A stretch of DNA of 64,000 nt from JACPDI01 sp035463475 (GTDB taxonomy: Bacteria > Acidobacteriota > Vicinamibacteria > Vicinamibacterales > 2-12-FULL-66-21): the NCBI GenBank assembly GCA_035463475.1, contig DATHTE010000008.1, positions 87,338-151,337 on the forward strand, given 5' to 3'. The translations under genes and the position numbers were made by a program. The notes under the pieces are model-generated. The model saw nothing but the letters and a program-made list of their open reading frames with translations, was not told the origin of the DNA and searched no databases. Of this stretch, positions 50,242 through 58,480 are shown piece after piece (the first letter of the stretch is position 1; every line of letters begins with the position of its first letter).

Positions 50242-53094
50242 ATGACACCGGAACGCTGGGAACGCATCCAGGTGCTGTACCACGGCGTCCGCACGCTTCC
50301 CGAGAGCGATCGCGCCAAGTTTCTCGCTGACTCGTGCGGGGGCGACGCCGAGCTGGGATACGAGGTACAGAAGCTGCTGGATCAACCTGTGTCGACCAGC
50401 GGCTTTATTGAGTTCGTCGGCGGGCCTGCCCCGGTACGGCTTGCTAGCCCCGCGCGTCGTGACCTCACCGGTCGGCAGCTTGGCGGCTACCGCGTCACGT
50501 CGCTCCTCGGGCGCGGTGGAATGGGCGAGGTGTACCGCGCGCACGATTCGCGGCTTGGACGTGATGTCGCTCTCAAGGTTCTCCCGACGGAGTTCACTGC
50601 TGATGCCGGGCGGCTTGCGCGGTTTGAAAGTGAAGCACGGATGCTCGCTGCGCTCAATCATCCACACATCGGCGCCATTTTCGGCCTCGAGGACGCAGCC
50701 GGGTTTCCGGCGCTCGTGCTGGAGTTCGTCGACGGAGAAACGCTGGCCGATCGACTGCGGCGGGGTCCGATCGCGTTGCCTGACGCCCTGCGGTTCGCGA
50801 GTCAGATCGCTGATGCGCTCGATGCTGCGCATCGAAAGGGGATCATTCATCGCGACCTGAAACCGGCGAACATCAAAGTTACGCCGGATGGCCTAGTAAA
50901 GGTCTTGGATTTCGGGCTCGCAAAGGCAGCGGCGAGCGGCGTGGTCTCGCCGCAGGATCAGTCGCAGTCGACCGCGCTGGGCGTCGACGCCACGCGCGTC
51001 GGCACGATTCTGGGGACCGCGCCGTACATGAGTGCCGAACAGGCGCGCGGGCTGCCCGTGGACAAGCGCGCCGATATCTGGGCCTTTGGCTGTGTTCTGT
51101 ACGAGATGCTCACCGCACAGCCGGCCTTCGGCGGGGAGACAGTCACCGAGACGTTGACCGCCATTCTCGAGCAGGAACCGGACTGGAAGAGGCTGCCACC
51201 CTCGACGCCGCTGCGAATCCGAAGACTCTTGCGCGACTGTCTGCAGCGCGATCTCGCTCAGCGCGTCCAGAACATCGCCGACGCGCGCGCGACGATCGAG
51301 TTGATCCAGCGTGGCTGGGATCGATGGCGCGCGGCCGCAGTCGCCGCAGCCACGTTGGCTGTTCTCGTGACGATCGCCGGTGTGATGCTGTTTCGCACCA
51401 CGAGCCGATCCGGTCCGATCGCATCGAGCTCGGACTATGTTCAGCTCACCGAGCTGACTGAGTCCGTTGTTGCTCCCAGCCTGTCGCCCGACGGCCGCAT
51501 GGTCACCTTCAAGGTGGGCGAGAACTTTTTCCTCGGCAGCGGCCAAATCTACGTCAAGCTGCTGCCAAACGGCGAATCGGTGCAGCTCACACGTGGTCGC
51601 CAGGGGAAATACAGCCCGGTTTTCACGCCTGACGGCTCGCGGGTGGCGTACACCCAGCTGGAAATGACCAAGGACGGTCTATCGTGGGACACGTTCACGG
51701 TGCCGGCGCTCGGCGGCGAGCCGACACGGCTGCTGGCGAACGCGTCGGGCCTCACGTTTCTCTCGAACGACCGAGTATTGTTCGCAGAAATTCGTGGTGC
51801 CCTGCACATGGGCATTGTCGCGGCCACCGTGCGACGATCCGAACTCCGCGACGTCTATTTCCCGCCGCATCCGCTCGGGATGGCGCACTTCGCGCATGCG
51901 TCGCCTGACCGGCGGTGGATTCTCGTGGTCGAAATGGACCAGACGCACGCCTTCGGCCTTCCGTGCCGACTGGTACCGGCCGATGGCAGCTCCATGGGCC
52001 GTGAAGTCGGCCCGCCCGGAACGTGCACGTCCGCCGCCTGGTCTCCCGACGGACAGTGGATGTACTTCGCTGCCAGCATCGGCGGGCGTTCGCACCTCTG
52101 GCGCCAACGGTTTCCTGATGGAATGCCGGAACAGATCACGACGGGGCCTACTGAAGAGGAAGGCGTGGCGGTGGCGCCGGATGGCCGCTCGCTCATTACC
52201 GCTCTCGGGATTCGTCGGAGCTCCATCTGGATTCACGATACGAACGGCGAGCGGGCCGTGGTGGCAGAAGGATTCGCGACACTTCCGCGCCTTTCGCGAG
52301 ACGGCACACGCGTGTACTTCCTGCTGAGATCGGCCCCTGATTCCAGCGTCTTCGAATTGCGCTCGCTAACACTAGCAGCGGGGACGGTGCAGACGCTCGT
52401 TCCGAGTGTTTCGATCGTCGATTACGACATCTCGCGTGACGAGGCCGAGGTCGCCTTCACTACCAGTGATCGTGGAGAGTCTCAGATCTGGATCGCACCG
52501 TTGGACCGACGGAGTGCGCCGCGGCGGATCGCGTCGGGCGCAGATCAGGTGTCTTTCGGTGTGGCGGATGAATTAATCGTCCGATCGATTCAGGCATCGG
52601 GCAACCGCGTGGTCCGCATCAGCAAAGATGGAGTGCGCCGGGAGCAGATCGACGGACCGCCGGTGCACGAGAAGGGGCAGGTCTCGCCCGATGGACGATG
52701 GGTCATCGTCTACTCGCCCGGATCGGGTGCCGACGAACCGGTGGCGACCTTCGCCGTGCCGATTGGCGGTGGGGCGGCCCGTCGGGTCTGCATTCCATAC
52801 TGCGACGTTGGCTGGTCGCCCGATGGCCGGCACTTCACGGTCGGCGTCAATCTCGATCTCGCCACGGGGGCGCCACGCAGGACGTTGGTCGTTCCGCTCG
52901 AGGAGGCGTCGTCGCTTCCTGAGCTGCCCGATCCAGGCGTGCACGCGATCTTCGAGTACGCCGCCTTGGCGAACCGGCCGGACGTCCGCACGCTCCAACA
53001 CGGCGACGTGTCAATCGGGTCGGATCCCGCGACATACGTCTTCACAAAGGCCGACTTTCACACCAATTTGTTCCGGATTGCGCTCAGACGGTAG
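50242..53094 (+). CDS. Membrane Ser/Thr protein kinase with extracytoplasmic beta-propeller (PD40/TolB-like)
   Basis: The 950-residue protein has an N-terminal non-kinase helix domain (MTPERWERIQVLYHG, typical of kinases paired with ECF factors). The kinase domain (about residues 80-340) has GRGGMGEVY near 89, the lysine in VALKVLP near 110, HRDLKPANIK near 203 and DFGLAK near 222. One transmembrane helix lies near 365-385. The rest forms PD40/WD40-like strands, recognisable from repeats such as SPDGRMVTFKVG, TPDGSRVAYT and SPDGQWMYFA. The periplasmic propeller probably binds a ligand and controls kinase activity, which may act on the neighbouring sigma factor (inference). Confidence 0.94.
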   Translation: MTPERWERIQVLYHGVRTLPESDRAKFLADSCGGDAELGYEVQKLLDQPVSTSGFIEFVGGPAPVRLASPARRDLTGRQLGGYRVTSLLGRGGMGEVYRAHDSRLGRDVALKVLPTEFTADAGRLARFESEARMLAALNHPHIGAIFGLEDAAGFPALVLEFVDGETLADRLRRGPIALPDALRFASQIADALDAAHRKGIIHRDLKPANIKVTPDGLVKVLDFGLAKAAASGVVSPQDQSQSTALGVDATRVGTILGTAPYMSAEQARGLPVDKRADIWAFGCVLYEMLTAQPAFGGETVTETLTAILEQEPDWKRLPPSTPLRIRRLLRDCLQRDLAQRVQNIADARATIELIQRGWDRWRAAAVAAATLAVLVTIAGVMLFRTTSRSGPIASSSDYVQLTELTESVVAPSLSPDGRMVTFKVGENFFLGSGQIYVKLLPNGESVQLTRGRQGKYSPVFTPDGSRVAYTQLEMTKDGLSWDTFTVPALGGEPTRLLANASGLTFLSNDRVLFAEIRGALHMGIVAATVRRSELRDVYFPPHPLGMAHFAHASPDRRWILVVEMDQTHAFGLPCRLVPADGSSMGREVGPPGTCTSAAWSPDGQWMYFAASIGGRSHLWRQRFPDGMPEQITTGPTEEEGVAVAPDGRSLITALGIRRSSIWIHDTNGERAVVAEGFATLPRLSRDGTRVYFLLRSAPDSSVFELRSLTLAAGTVQTLVPSVSIVDYDISRDEAEVAFTTSDRGESQIWIAPLDRRSAPRRIASGADQVSFGVADELIVRSIQASGNRVVRISKDGVRREQIDGPPVHEKGQVSPDGRWVIVYSPGSGADEPVATFAVPIGGGAARRVCIPYCDVGWSPDGRHFTVGVNLDLATGAPRRTLVVPLEEASSLPELPDPGVHAIFEYAALANRPDVRTLQHGDVSIGSDPATYVFTKADFHTNLFRIALRR

Positions 53095-53292
53095 GCCGTC
53101 GTCGTGCCCACCGCCGAATCGATCCCCGGCAGCTCTTCGGCCGCGTCCACACCCGTGAGGTAGTTCCTCCGCCGTTTACGCGATCTATAGCGGGGCCGTT
53201 CCCGAGCGCTTCGCACGGCGGCCCGCATGGTTCGGAGTCGAGCTCGGAAGGATAAGGTCTGCCCCCGGGCTAACCTTATGCCGAACCGGGTG

Positions 53293-53310
53293 GTTCTCAT
53301 CTTTGAGAAC
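53293..53310. promoter_or_regulatory. 7-bp perfect inverted repeat just upstream of the HAF-gene Shine-Dalgarno
   Basis: GTTCTCA (53293-53299), loop TCTT, TGAGAAC (53304-53310) form a stem that ends directly before the GGGGGAGAAG Shine-Dalgarno of the gene at 53326. It could be an operator or an RNA structure that influences translation. Only the symmetry is seen. Confidence 0.4.
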
Positions 53311-53325
53311 GGGGGAGAAGTCACC

Positions 53326-54309
53326 ATGAACAGAGGCATGAAGAGAGCCGCTGGAATCCTCGTCCTTGTCGTGACGCCGCTTGCCACTCTGCTGGCTCCT
53401 GTCGGGGTCAAAGCAGACGTCGGGCGCTACGTCATCACCTCGTTCGACTTCCCTGGTACCGCCGTGACCCAGGCGTACGGCATCAACGCCAGGGGTGACA
53501 TCGTCGGCACGTACCGGAAGGCCGCGCCGAACAACAAGAATCGCGGGTTCCTCCTCAAGGGAGGGGAATTCACTTCCGTTGACTTCCCTGGCATCAACAC
53601 GGATTGGTCGATTGCGACGGCAATCGGGCCGGCAGGCGATATCGCCGGTTACTATGGGCTCGTGGGCGAAGCGCCAACGAGCGCCTACGGGTTTCTCCTT
53701 GACAAATATGGCGAGTGGACGACGGTACCGAACCTGGTGGACCCAGTACCGACTATGACGCCCGCCGCGTTCCGGATTTTACCGAACGGAACAATGGTCG
53801 GCTGTTTCCACTACGCGACTCCGTCTGGCGAATACACGTCCATGCATGGCTTCACGCTGACGCGTGATGGAACCTTCTCCAGGTTCGACTACCCGGCGCC
53901 CGAGTCCGGGTCATTCGCCATGCACTACGGGGCAACCCCGGATGGCAAGTGGATTGTCGGTACGTATACGGCGGCCGGAGTCAGCCACGGCTACCTGCTC
54001 GTTAAAGGGGACGTCATCACGTTCGACGTGCCGGGCAGCCTGCGCACGGTACCGCAGGACATCAACGCCGGCGGCGTGATCGTCGGGAACTATCGCAACC
54101 CCGGCGAGCCTTCGAGCGCCAGTCACGGATTCATCCTGGACACCCACCGTTCGATCGACCAGACCGAGTGGGAGTACAGCCGCTTCGATGTGGCCGGCGC
54201 ATCGGTGACGCGCATCCGCGGCATCAATGCCGGAGGTGACATCGTAGGCGACTACATCGGCACCGATGGGCAGAACCACGCGTTCGTCGCAAGCCCCAGC
54301 TATGAGTAG
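53326..54309 (+). CDS. Secreted HAF-repeat protein
   Basis: The 327-residue protein starts at ATG 53326 behind GGGGGAG, with a signal peptide (about residues 1-30). The remainder consists of HAF repeats. Each holds a FD-x-P-G-strand and an N-A-x-G-D-I-V-G turn, as in GINARGDIVGTYRK, NAGGVIVGNYRNPG and GINAGGDIVGDYIG, with a final GQNHAFVAS. HAF repeats are short beta-strand repeats found in extracellular proteins of many soil bacteria; the fold is a likely propeller. The function is unknown. Frame positions before 53326 are open but not conserved. Confidence 0.85.
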   Translation: MNRGMKRAAGILVLVVTPLATLLAPVGVKADVGRYVITSFDFPGTAVTQAYGINARGDIVGTYRKAAPNNKNRGFLLKGGEFTSVDFPGINTDWSIATAIGPAGDIAGYYGLVGEAPTSAYGFLLDKYGEWTTVPNLVDPVPTMTPAAFRILPNGTMVGCFHYATPSGEYTSMHGFTLTRDGTFSRFDYPAPESGSFAMHYGATPDGKWIVGTYTAAGVSHGYLLVKGDVITFDVPGSLRTVPQDINAGGVIVGNYRNPGEPSSASHGFILDTHRSIDQTEWEYSRFDVAGASVTRIRGINAGGDIVGDYIGTDGQNHAFVASPSYE

Positions 54310-54545
54310 AACCGCGTGGGGTCGGCGGCAGGAGGTTCAGGCCTCAGGCTCCGGGCTAGATCCTCCGGCTCGATGCCCGGGGCCGGAAGCCTGGTGTCTG
54401 AGGCAGGCCGGCCATTGGCGGCGACGGCTGATAGCGGTGCCCTCGTCACGGTAGGACGAGTTCGCGTCCTTGAGGTATGCGGCGAAAGAGCGCAACCGCC
54501 CAGATGCCGGGTAACAGGGAATCGCGTTCGGTAAGGAAACAACGT

Positions 54546-54567
54546 AACTGTGTAAGAACTGTGTAAG
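54546..54567. repeat. Perfect 11-bp tandem repeat
   Basis: AACTGTGTAAG occurs twice in immediate succession. It lies in the 570-nt gene-free stretch 54310-54881, which also holds a GGCGC-GAGA-GCGCC stem (54571-54584) and the partial tRNA copy. No function can be assigned. Confidence 0.6.
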
Positions 54568-54697
54568 GTGGGCGCGAGAGCGCCGACCGACGCCGCCGTT
54601 CACCGCGTCACATCGATGCACATCGGACGGACGTAAGTTGTTGAAGTGGTTGCGCGAGGAGGTGCCTCGGTGTCGCTCAGTGCGGCTCGCCAAAATC

Positions 54698-54842
54698 GCT
54701 TTCCAAGCGTGCCTGATCGACCGCTCCAGCATCTCTCCGTCTTTAGAATCAACGACTTACCGGTCGCGTAGTGAGCGGGATCACGGCGTTTGTGATAAGT
54801 CCTCCAATGTGCCGCGATCACTTACGGACATCTCCAGTATAG
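54698..54842 (-). pseudogene. Partial tRNA-Ser copy with its 5' flank
   Basis: Leftward this reads a 5' flank with CTATACTGG, TAAGTGATCGCG and GTAAGTCGTTGATTCTAAA, the same words as the 5' flank of tRNA-Ser(GGA) at 49268-49371. A tRNA-like GGAGAGATG (54738-54730) follows, then a D-arm-like stretch and CACGCTTGGAAAGCG (54712-54698), matching the anticodon arm. After this, neither the variable arm, T arm nor 3' acceptor strand is present. The anticodon stem is also broken at its outer pairs. It is a nonfunctional 5' half of a duplicated tRNA gene. Confidence 0.75.
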
Positions 54843-54881
54843 CCGCCGACACTCGGTGATGCGCCTGAGAACCGCAGCGAA

Positions 54882-57806
54882 TCAGGTCGCCACGACACGA
54901 GGCGCTTTGCTGCCGACTGACGTGAGGAAAGCCGAACGCAGTGTTTCGTCGGAAACGGCTAGTACGATTTTTTTAGCCGTCCGCCGCGCCTCATCGAGCA
55001 ACGCGTCTGTTCCGTCGAGTTCCAGCAACACGATCAAACAGTCCAGAAGCACTGCCGGATCGCCCAACCGTCGCGCCGCCTTCACTGCCGCCCGCGCGTC
55101 CCTCGCCGCCGAGGGAGCTCCGACTTGACGCGACGCTCGGGCTCTTGTGACGAGGCCCAGCGCCTCGTACTTAGGCCGGTGTCGACGCCGGCTCTGGTCG
55201 ATCACGTGTGTTGCTGCATGAACAGCTTCAGCCCATGCACCGCGTGCGAACGCAAGTTCGGCCCGCGCCTGCGACAGCCTCATGTCCCATTTCCACGCAT
55301 GCCAGCCGCTGGCGTTCTGCACGGCCTGGGCCGTGTCGTCCAGCAACGATTCGGCCTGCCCGGGGTCCCGTTGCCGGGCAAAGATGAGGAGCAGATCGAT
55401 TCCGGCACTGACCAGCGGCGGTTCGAAGGCGACGCGATGCGCGAGCTCGCGTGCCTCAAGAGCTCGCGCCATCGCGCTACTGAGATCGCCAAGACTCAAC
55501 AGGGGCGCCACGGACATCGATGTGGCTCGCGCCAGCAGCGGGAGCGCGCCGCATCTCCTGCCAAAGGCGCGAGCCTCGTCGAACGCCCGCACCGCTTCGT
55601 CAAACCGACCCGCACCTGACAGGCTGAGTCCAAGGTGCTGCAGTGCGTAGAGCAGGAACGGGGGATCATCCGACGCCCTCGCTGTGTCTACCGCCTGCGA
55701 GGCATGCTGGATGGCTTCATCGGCGCGCCCAGCCCAATAGAGCGTCAACGGTGTGCGAGCAAGGCCGAACGAACGAATTCCGCCGGCACGTGCGAGCGCC
55801 TCGCGGTCCATCTGGGTCGCCGCGAGCACGTCACCATCCGAAACCATGGCACTCGCCATCCATGCCTGTGCGTCCGCCCAGAGATCGTCGCGACCGACAC
55901 GATCGGCGAGCACCTGCGCTTCCCCCGCGAACTTCCGGAGGGCTGGAACATCCATCTGCCAGAACGCCGTTTCGGCAAGGCGGACGAGCAGTTCGCACCG
56001 CTTCTCTTGCTCCGCGGGATCGAGCAGACTCGTCGCTGCCTCAAAGGCGTTCTTCGCGGATGCCCACTGTCCGACCGCGAAGAAGCTGCGTCCCCGTTTG
56101 ACGTGCAATTCGAATCGTCGCCCGGCGCTGACCGCATTCGGCGCCACGAAATCCATCGCCCGGAGCGCCGCTTGGTACCAGTGCGCTGAGCTCTCGAATG
56201 CCAGGGTGGTGTTGTCATGGTCACCGGCTTGCGTGGCGTAGTCGACGGCTTTTTCAGCGCTCTTGTATACGGCTGCTTGTCCGAAGTGATACGCCAGTTC
56301 GGCCAGGGGAGAAACGATTACGGTGGACTGTTGCTCGAGCGCGCTCGCAATCCGATGGTGGAGCCGCACGCGGCGCGCGGCGGTAATGCTCGTGTAAAGC
56401 GCCTCTCGGATCAGCGTGTGAGTGAACGAGAAATTGCCTGGAGCACCGGCCTCTTCGGTCACGATGCTGGCCGTGAGCGCTTCGTCCATGGCGTCCAGCA
56501 CAGCGTCCTCACTGACGTCCACGAGTCCCTCGATTACCGACAGCCTGAATTCGCGGCCCATGACGGCGGCGATCGTGAGAAGTCGCCGTGTCGTGAGACC
56601 CAGTCGCTCCAATCGGCGCCCGATCAGTTGACGGATCCCCTCGGGAAGACCGACGTCTGCCAGCGTGATGGGCCCATCCCACTCCTGGCGAAGGGTGAGC
56701 GCCCCTGTCTCGTCGAGATGCTTCAACATCTCCACGACGAACAGCGGGTTACCTTCAGTGTGTCTGGCTACCAATTGGGTCAGCGACAGAGGAGCGTCAC
56801 GGCCCATCCATTCCTCGATCATGTGGCGGACGTCGTCGTCCGAAAGCCGATGCAGGGCGACTCGTGTAGGCGTGTGTTCTCTCCGCAACGACTCCACCAG
56901 GTCGCGAAACTCGGGCGACCATTCAGGTACATCATTCCGATGCGCGATCAAAAAGTAGATGGCCGCTTCGCGAGTTGAGCGGATTATGTGCCGCAAGAGC
57001 AACAACGAGCCGCGGTCGGCCCAATGCAGGTCATCGATCACCAGGAGAATCGGTGCGCTTCGTGATGCGGCCGCAAGCAGTTGCGACGCGGCCTCGAACA
57101 ACCGGTAGCGGCGGCCGTCCGGCGTCGCCGAATCCCGTGGTTCGACGATGTGAATTCGCGTCGTGATCTCCGGGACGATTTGCGCCAGCTCGCTTCCGGC
57201 TTCGATGTCCGCCAGATGCCGCCGCAAGGCCTCCGCTGGCGTTGTCCGGATCAGCCATTGGAGAATAGCTACCCACGGCGCATACGCGACGAGTGCCTCG
57301 CGGTCGCAACGTCCTACGAGCACCGTGGCGTGTCTGGCTATCGACCTGGCAAACTCCACAACAAGTCGCGTCTTTCCGACTCCCGGCTCGCCGCTGACGA
57401 TCCCGATCTGCTGCTCTCCTCGAACCGTGCGCTCCCAGCTCGAGCGAAGAAGGTCAATTTCCTCGTCGCGTCCGGTGAGACGGATAGGTTCCTGGACACC
57501 GGCGGCGAGTGAGGGCGGAGGCGGAAGGCGCTCGGATGTTTCCCACGCGCCTGTTGTTGCTGGCCGAGCTTCATCGCCCTCTTCTCGCCGGCCTTCAAAC
57601 CACGCGTCCAGTTCTCTGGTGTAGGCGTAAATCGAGCCGAGCTTCGCATGCCGATGGCGATGAACAGGCAGCCCTTCGTGCTTTTCCCATCGCCGAATCG
57701 TCGTGACATGACGATTGAGATATCCCGCGATCTCCTTCCAAGATTCGAGGCGTTTTCCTCGAGAATCCTGTTCCGGATCGTTGTCCCTCCCGGGTTGTAC
57801 AGGCAT
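54882..57806 (-). CDS. STAND-type (MalT-like) AAA ATPase regulator with N-terminal DNA-binding helix-turn-helix
   Basis: The 974-residue protein begins with an excisionase/MerR-like DNA-binding segment: RLESWKEIAGYLNRHVTTIR near residue 18 and later GSIYAYTRELDAWFEG. An AAA/NACHT-like ATPase follows, with Walker A GEPGVGKTRL near 138 and Walker B ILLVIDDLHWAD near 252. The last about 450 residues are TPR-like helices. Such proteins behave like MalT-type one-component switches in which ligand binding to the TPR part allows ATP-driven assembly on DNA. ATG 57806 follows GGAGG. It is divergent from the cupin/TonB-receptor pair at 57977, which is its most likely target (inference). Confidence 0.85.
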   Translation of the reverse strand: MPVQPGRDNDPEQDSRGKRLESWKEIAGYLNRHVTTIRRWEKHEGLPVHRHRHAKLGSIYAYTRELDAWFEGRREEGDEARPATTGAWETSERLPPPPSLAAGVQEPIRLTGRDEEIDLLRSSWERTVRGEQQIGIVSGEPGVGKTRLVVEFARSIARHATVLVGRCDREALVAYAPWVAILQWLIRTTPAEALRRHLADIEAGSELAQIVPEITTRIHIVEPRDSATPDGRRYRLFEAASQLLAAASRSAPILLVIDDLHWADRGSLLLLRHIIRSTREAAIYFLIAHRNDVPEWSPEFRDLVESLRREHTPTRVALHRLSDDDVRHMIEEWMGRDAPLSLTQLVARHTEGNPLFVVEMLKHLDETGALTLRQEWDGPITLADVGLPEGIRQLIGRRLERLGLTTRRLLTIAAVMGREFRLSVIEGLVDVSEDAVLDAMDEALTASIVTEEAGAPGNFSFTHTLIREALYTSITAARRVRLHHRIASALEQQSTVIVSPLAELAYHFGQAAVYKSAEKAVDYATQAGDHDNTTLAFESSAHWYQAALRAMDFVAPNAVSAGRRFELHVKRGRSFFAVGQWASAKNAFEAATSLLDPAEQEKRCELLVRLAETAFWQMDVPALRKFAGEAQVLADRVGRDDLWADAQAWMASAMVSDGDVLAATQMDREALARAGGIRSFGLARTPLTLYWAGRADEAIQHASQAVDTARASDDPPFLLYALQHLGLSLSGAGRFDEAVRAFDEARAFGRRCGALPLLARATSMSVAPLLSLGDLSSAMARALEARELAHRVAFEPPLVSAGIDLLLIFARQRDPGQAESLLDDTAQAVQNASGWHAWKWDMRLSQARAELAFARGAWAEAVHAATHVIDQSRRRHRPKYEALGLVTRARASRQVGAPSAARDARAAVKAARRLGDPAVLLDCLIVLLELDGTDALLDEARRTAKKIVLAVSDETLRSAFLTSVGSKAPRVVAT

Positions 57807-57976
57807 GCGACCTCCAGAGCGCCACTCGTCGCGCCATTCTGCCACTGTCCAGGTCCCGCGGAACGGCAACTTCGGCCCGTGAGCAGCGATGAGCGACTTT
57901 GCTCCTTTTTGCTCGTTGCCGTGGATGCTGAGGGGCCGGTACCGTCATTCGCATCGAATTGGATAGGAGGAAGCCG

Positions 57977-58456
57977 ATGAAAAGGACGATCACTGTACTG
58001 TGCTCGGTAGTTCTGGTCTTCACGGTTTGTGCGATCCTCGCGTGGGCGTCACCGGCCGTCGGGGTCACGCCCACGCTGATCGGCCGCGCTACGTACGAGC
58101 CCTTCAAGGTGGAAACGGACTCGCTCGTGAATGTCGAGGTGAAGGCCAAATCGCATTTGGACATGGTGGTCCGTACGCACGATTACGCTGTGGGCGGTTC
58201 CACGGGATGGCATACCCACCCCGGTCCGGTGTTCATCAGCGTTCTGCAGGGTCAGGTCACGTTTTATGAAGCAGACGACCCGACCTGTACGCCACATGTC
58301 GTCTCGGCAGGTCAGGGCTACGTAGACACGGGGCGCGGACACCTGGGCCGCAACGAAACGGGGCAACCCGCCAAGGATGTGACGGTTATCCTGGCGCCGG
58401 TGAATCTTCCGTTCCGCGGCGAGCTTCCCGCACCTAATCCCAATTGCGGTTTCTAG
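57977..58456 (+). CDS. Periplasmic cupin-domain protein
   Basis: The 159-residue protein has a signal peptide (about 1-25) and a single cupin domain. Motif 1 is GWHTHPGPVFISVLQGQVTFY near residues 75-95, with the two histidines of a metal site. Motif 2 is GQGYVDTGRGHLGRNETG. The end carries PAPNPNCGF. SD AGGAGG precedes ATG 57977. It lies 24 nt before the TonB-like receptor gene on the same strand, so they are likely an operon. The role may be binding or conversion of a small ligand (inference). Confidence 0.85.
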   Translation: MKRTITVLCSVVLVFTVCAILAWASPAVGVTPTLIGRATYEPFKVETDSLVNVEVKAKSHLDMVVRTHDYAVGGSTGWHTHPGPVFISVLQGQVTFYEADDPTCTPHVVSAGQGYVDTGRGHLGRNETGQPAKDVTVILAPVNLPFRGELPAPNPNCGF

Positions 58457-58480
58457 TGGCCAATGGCGAGGAGCTGCGGG

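Noticed and set aside
53220..53325. N-terminal extension of the HAF protein
   Set aside because: It contains no signal-like sequence and overlaps a palindrome and the Shine-Dalgarno that belongs to ATG 53326.
49178..54842. Integrative element with attL/attR in tRNA-Ser
   Set aside because: No integrase or mobility gene lies between the copies, and the second copy has the 5' half and flank instead of the 3' end.
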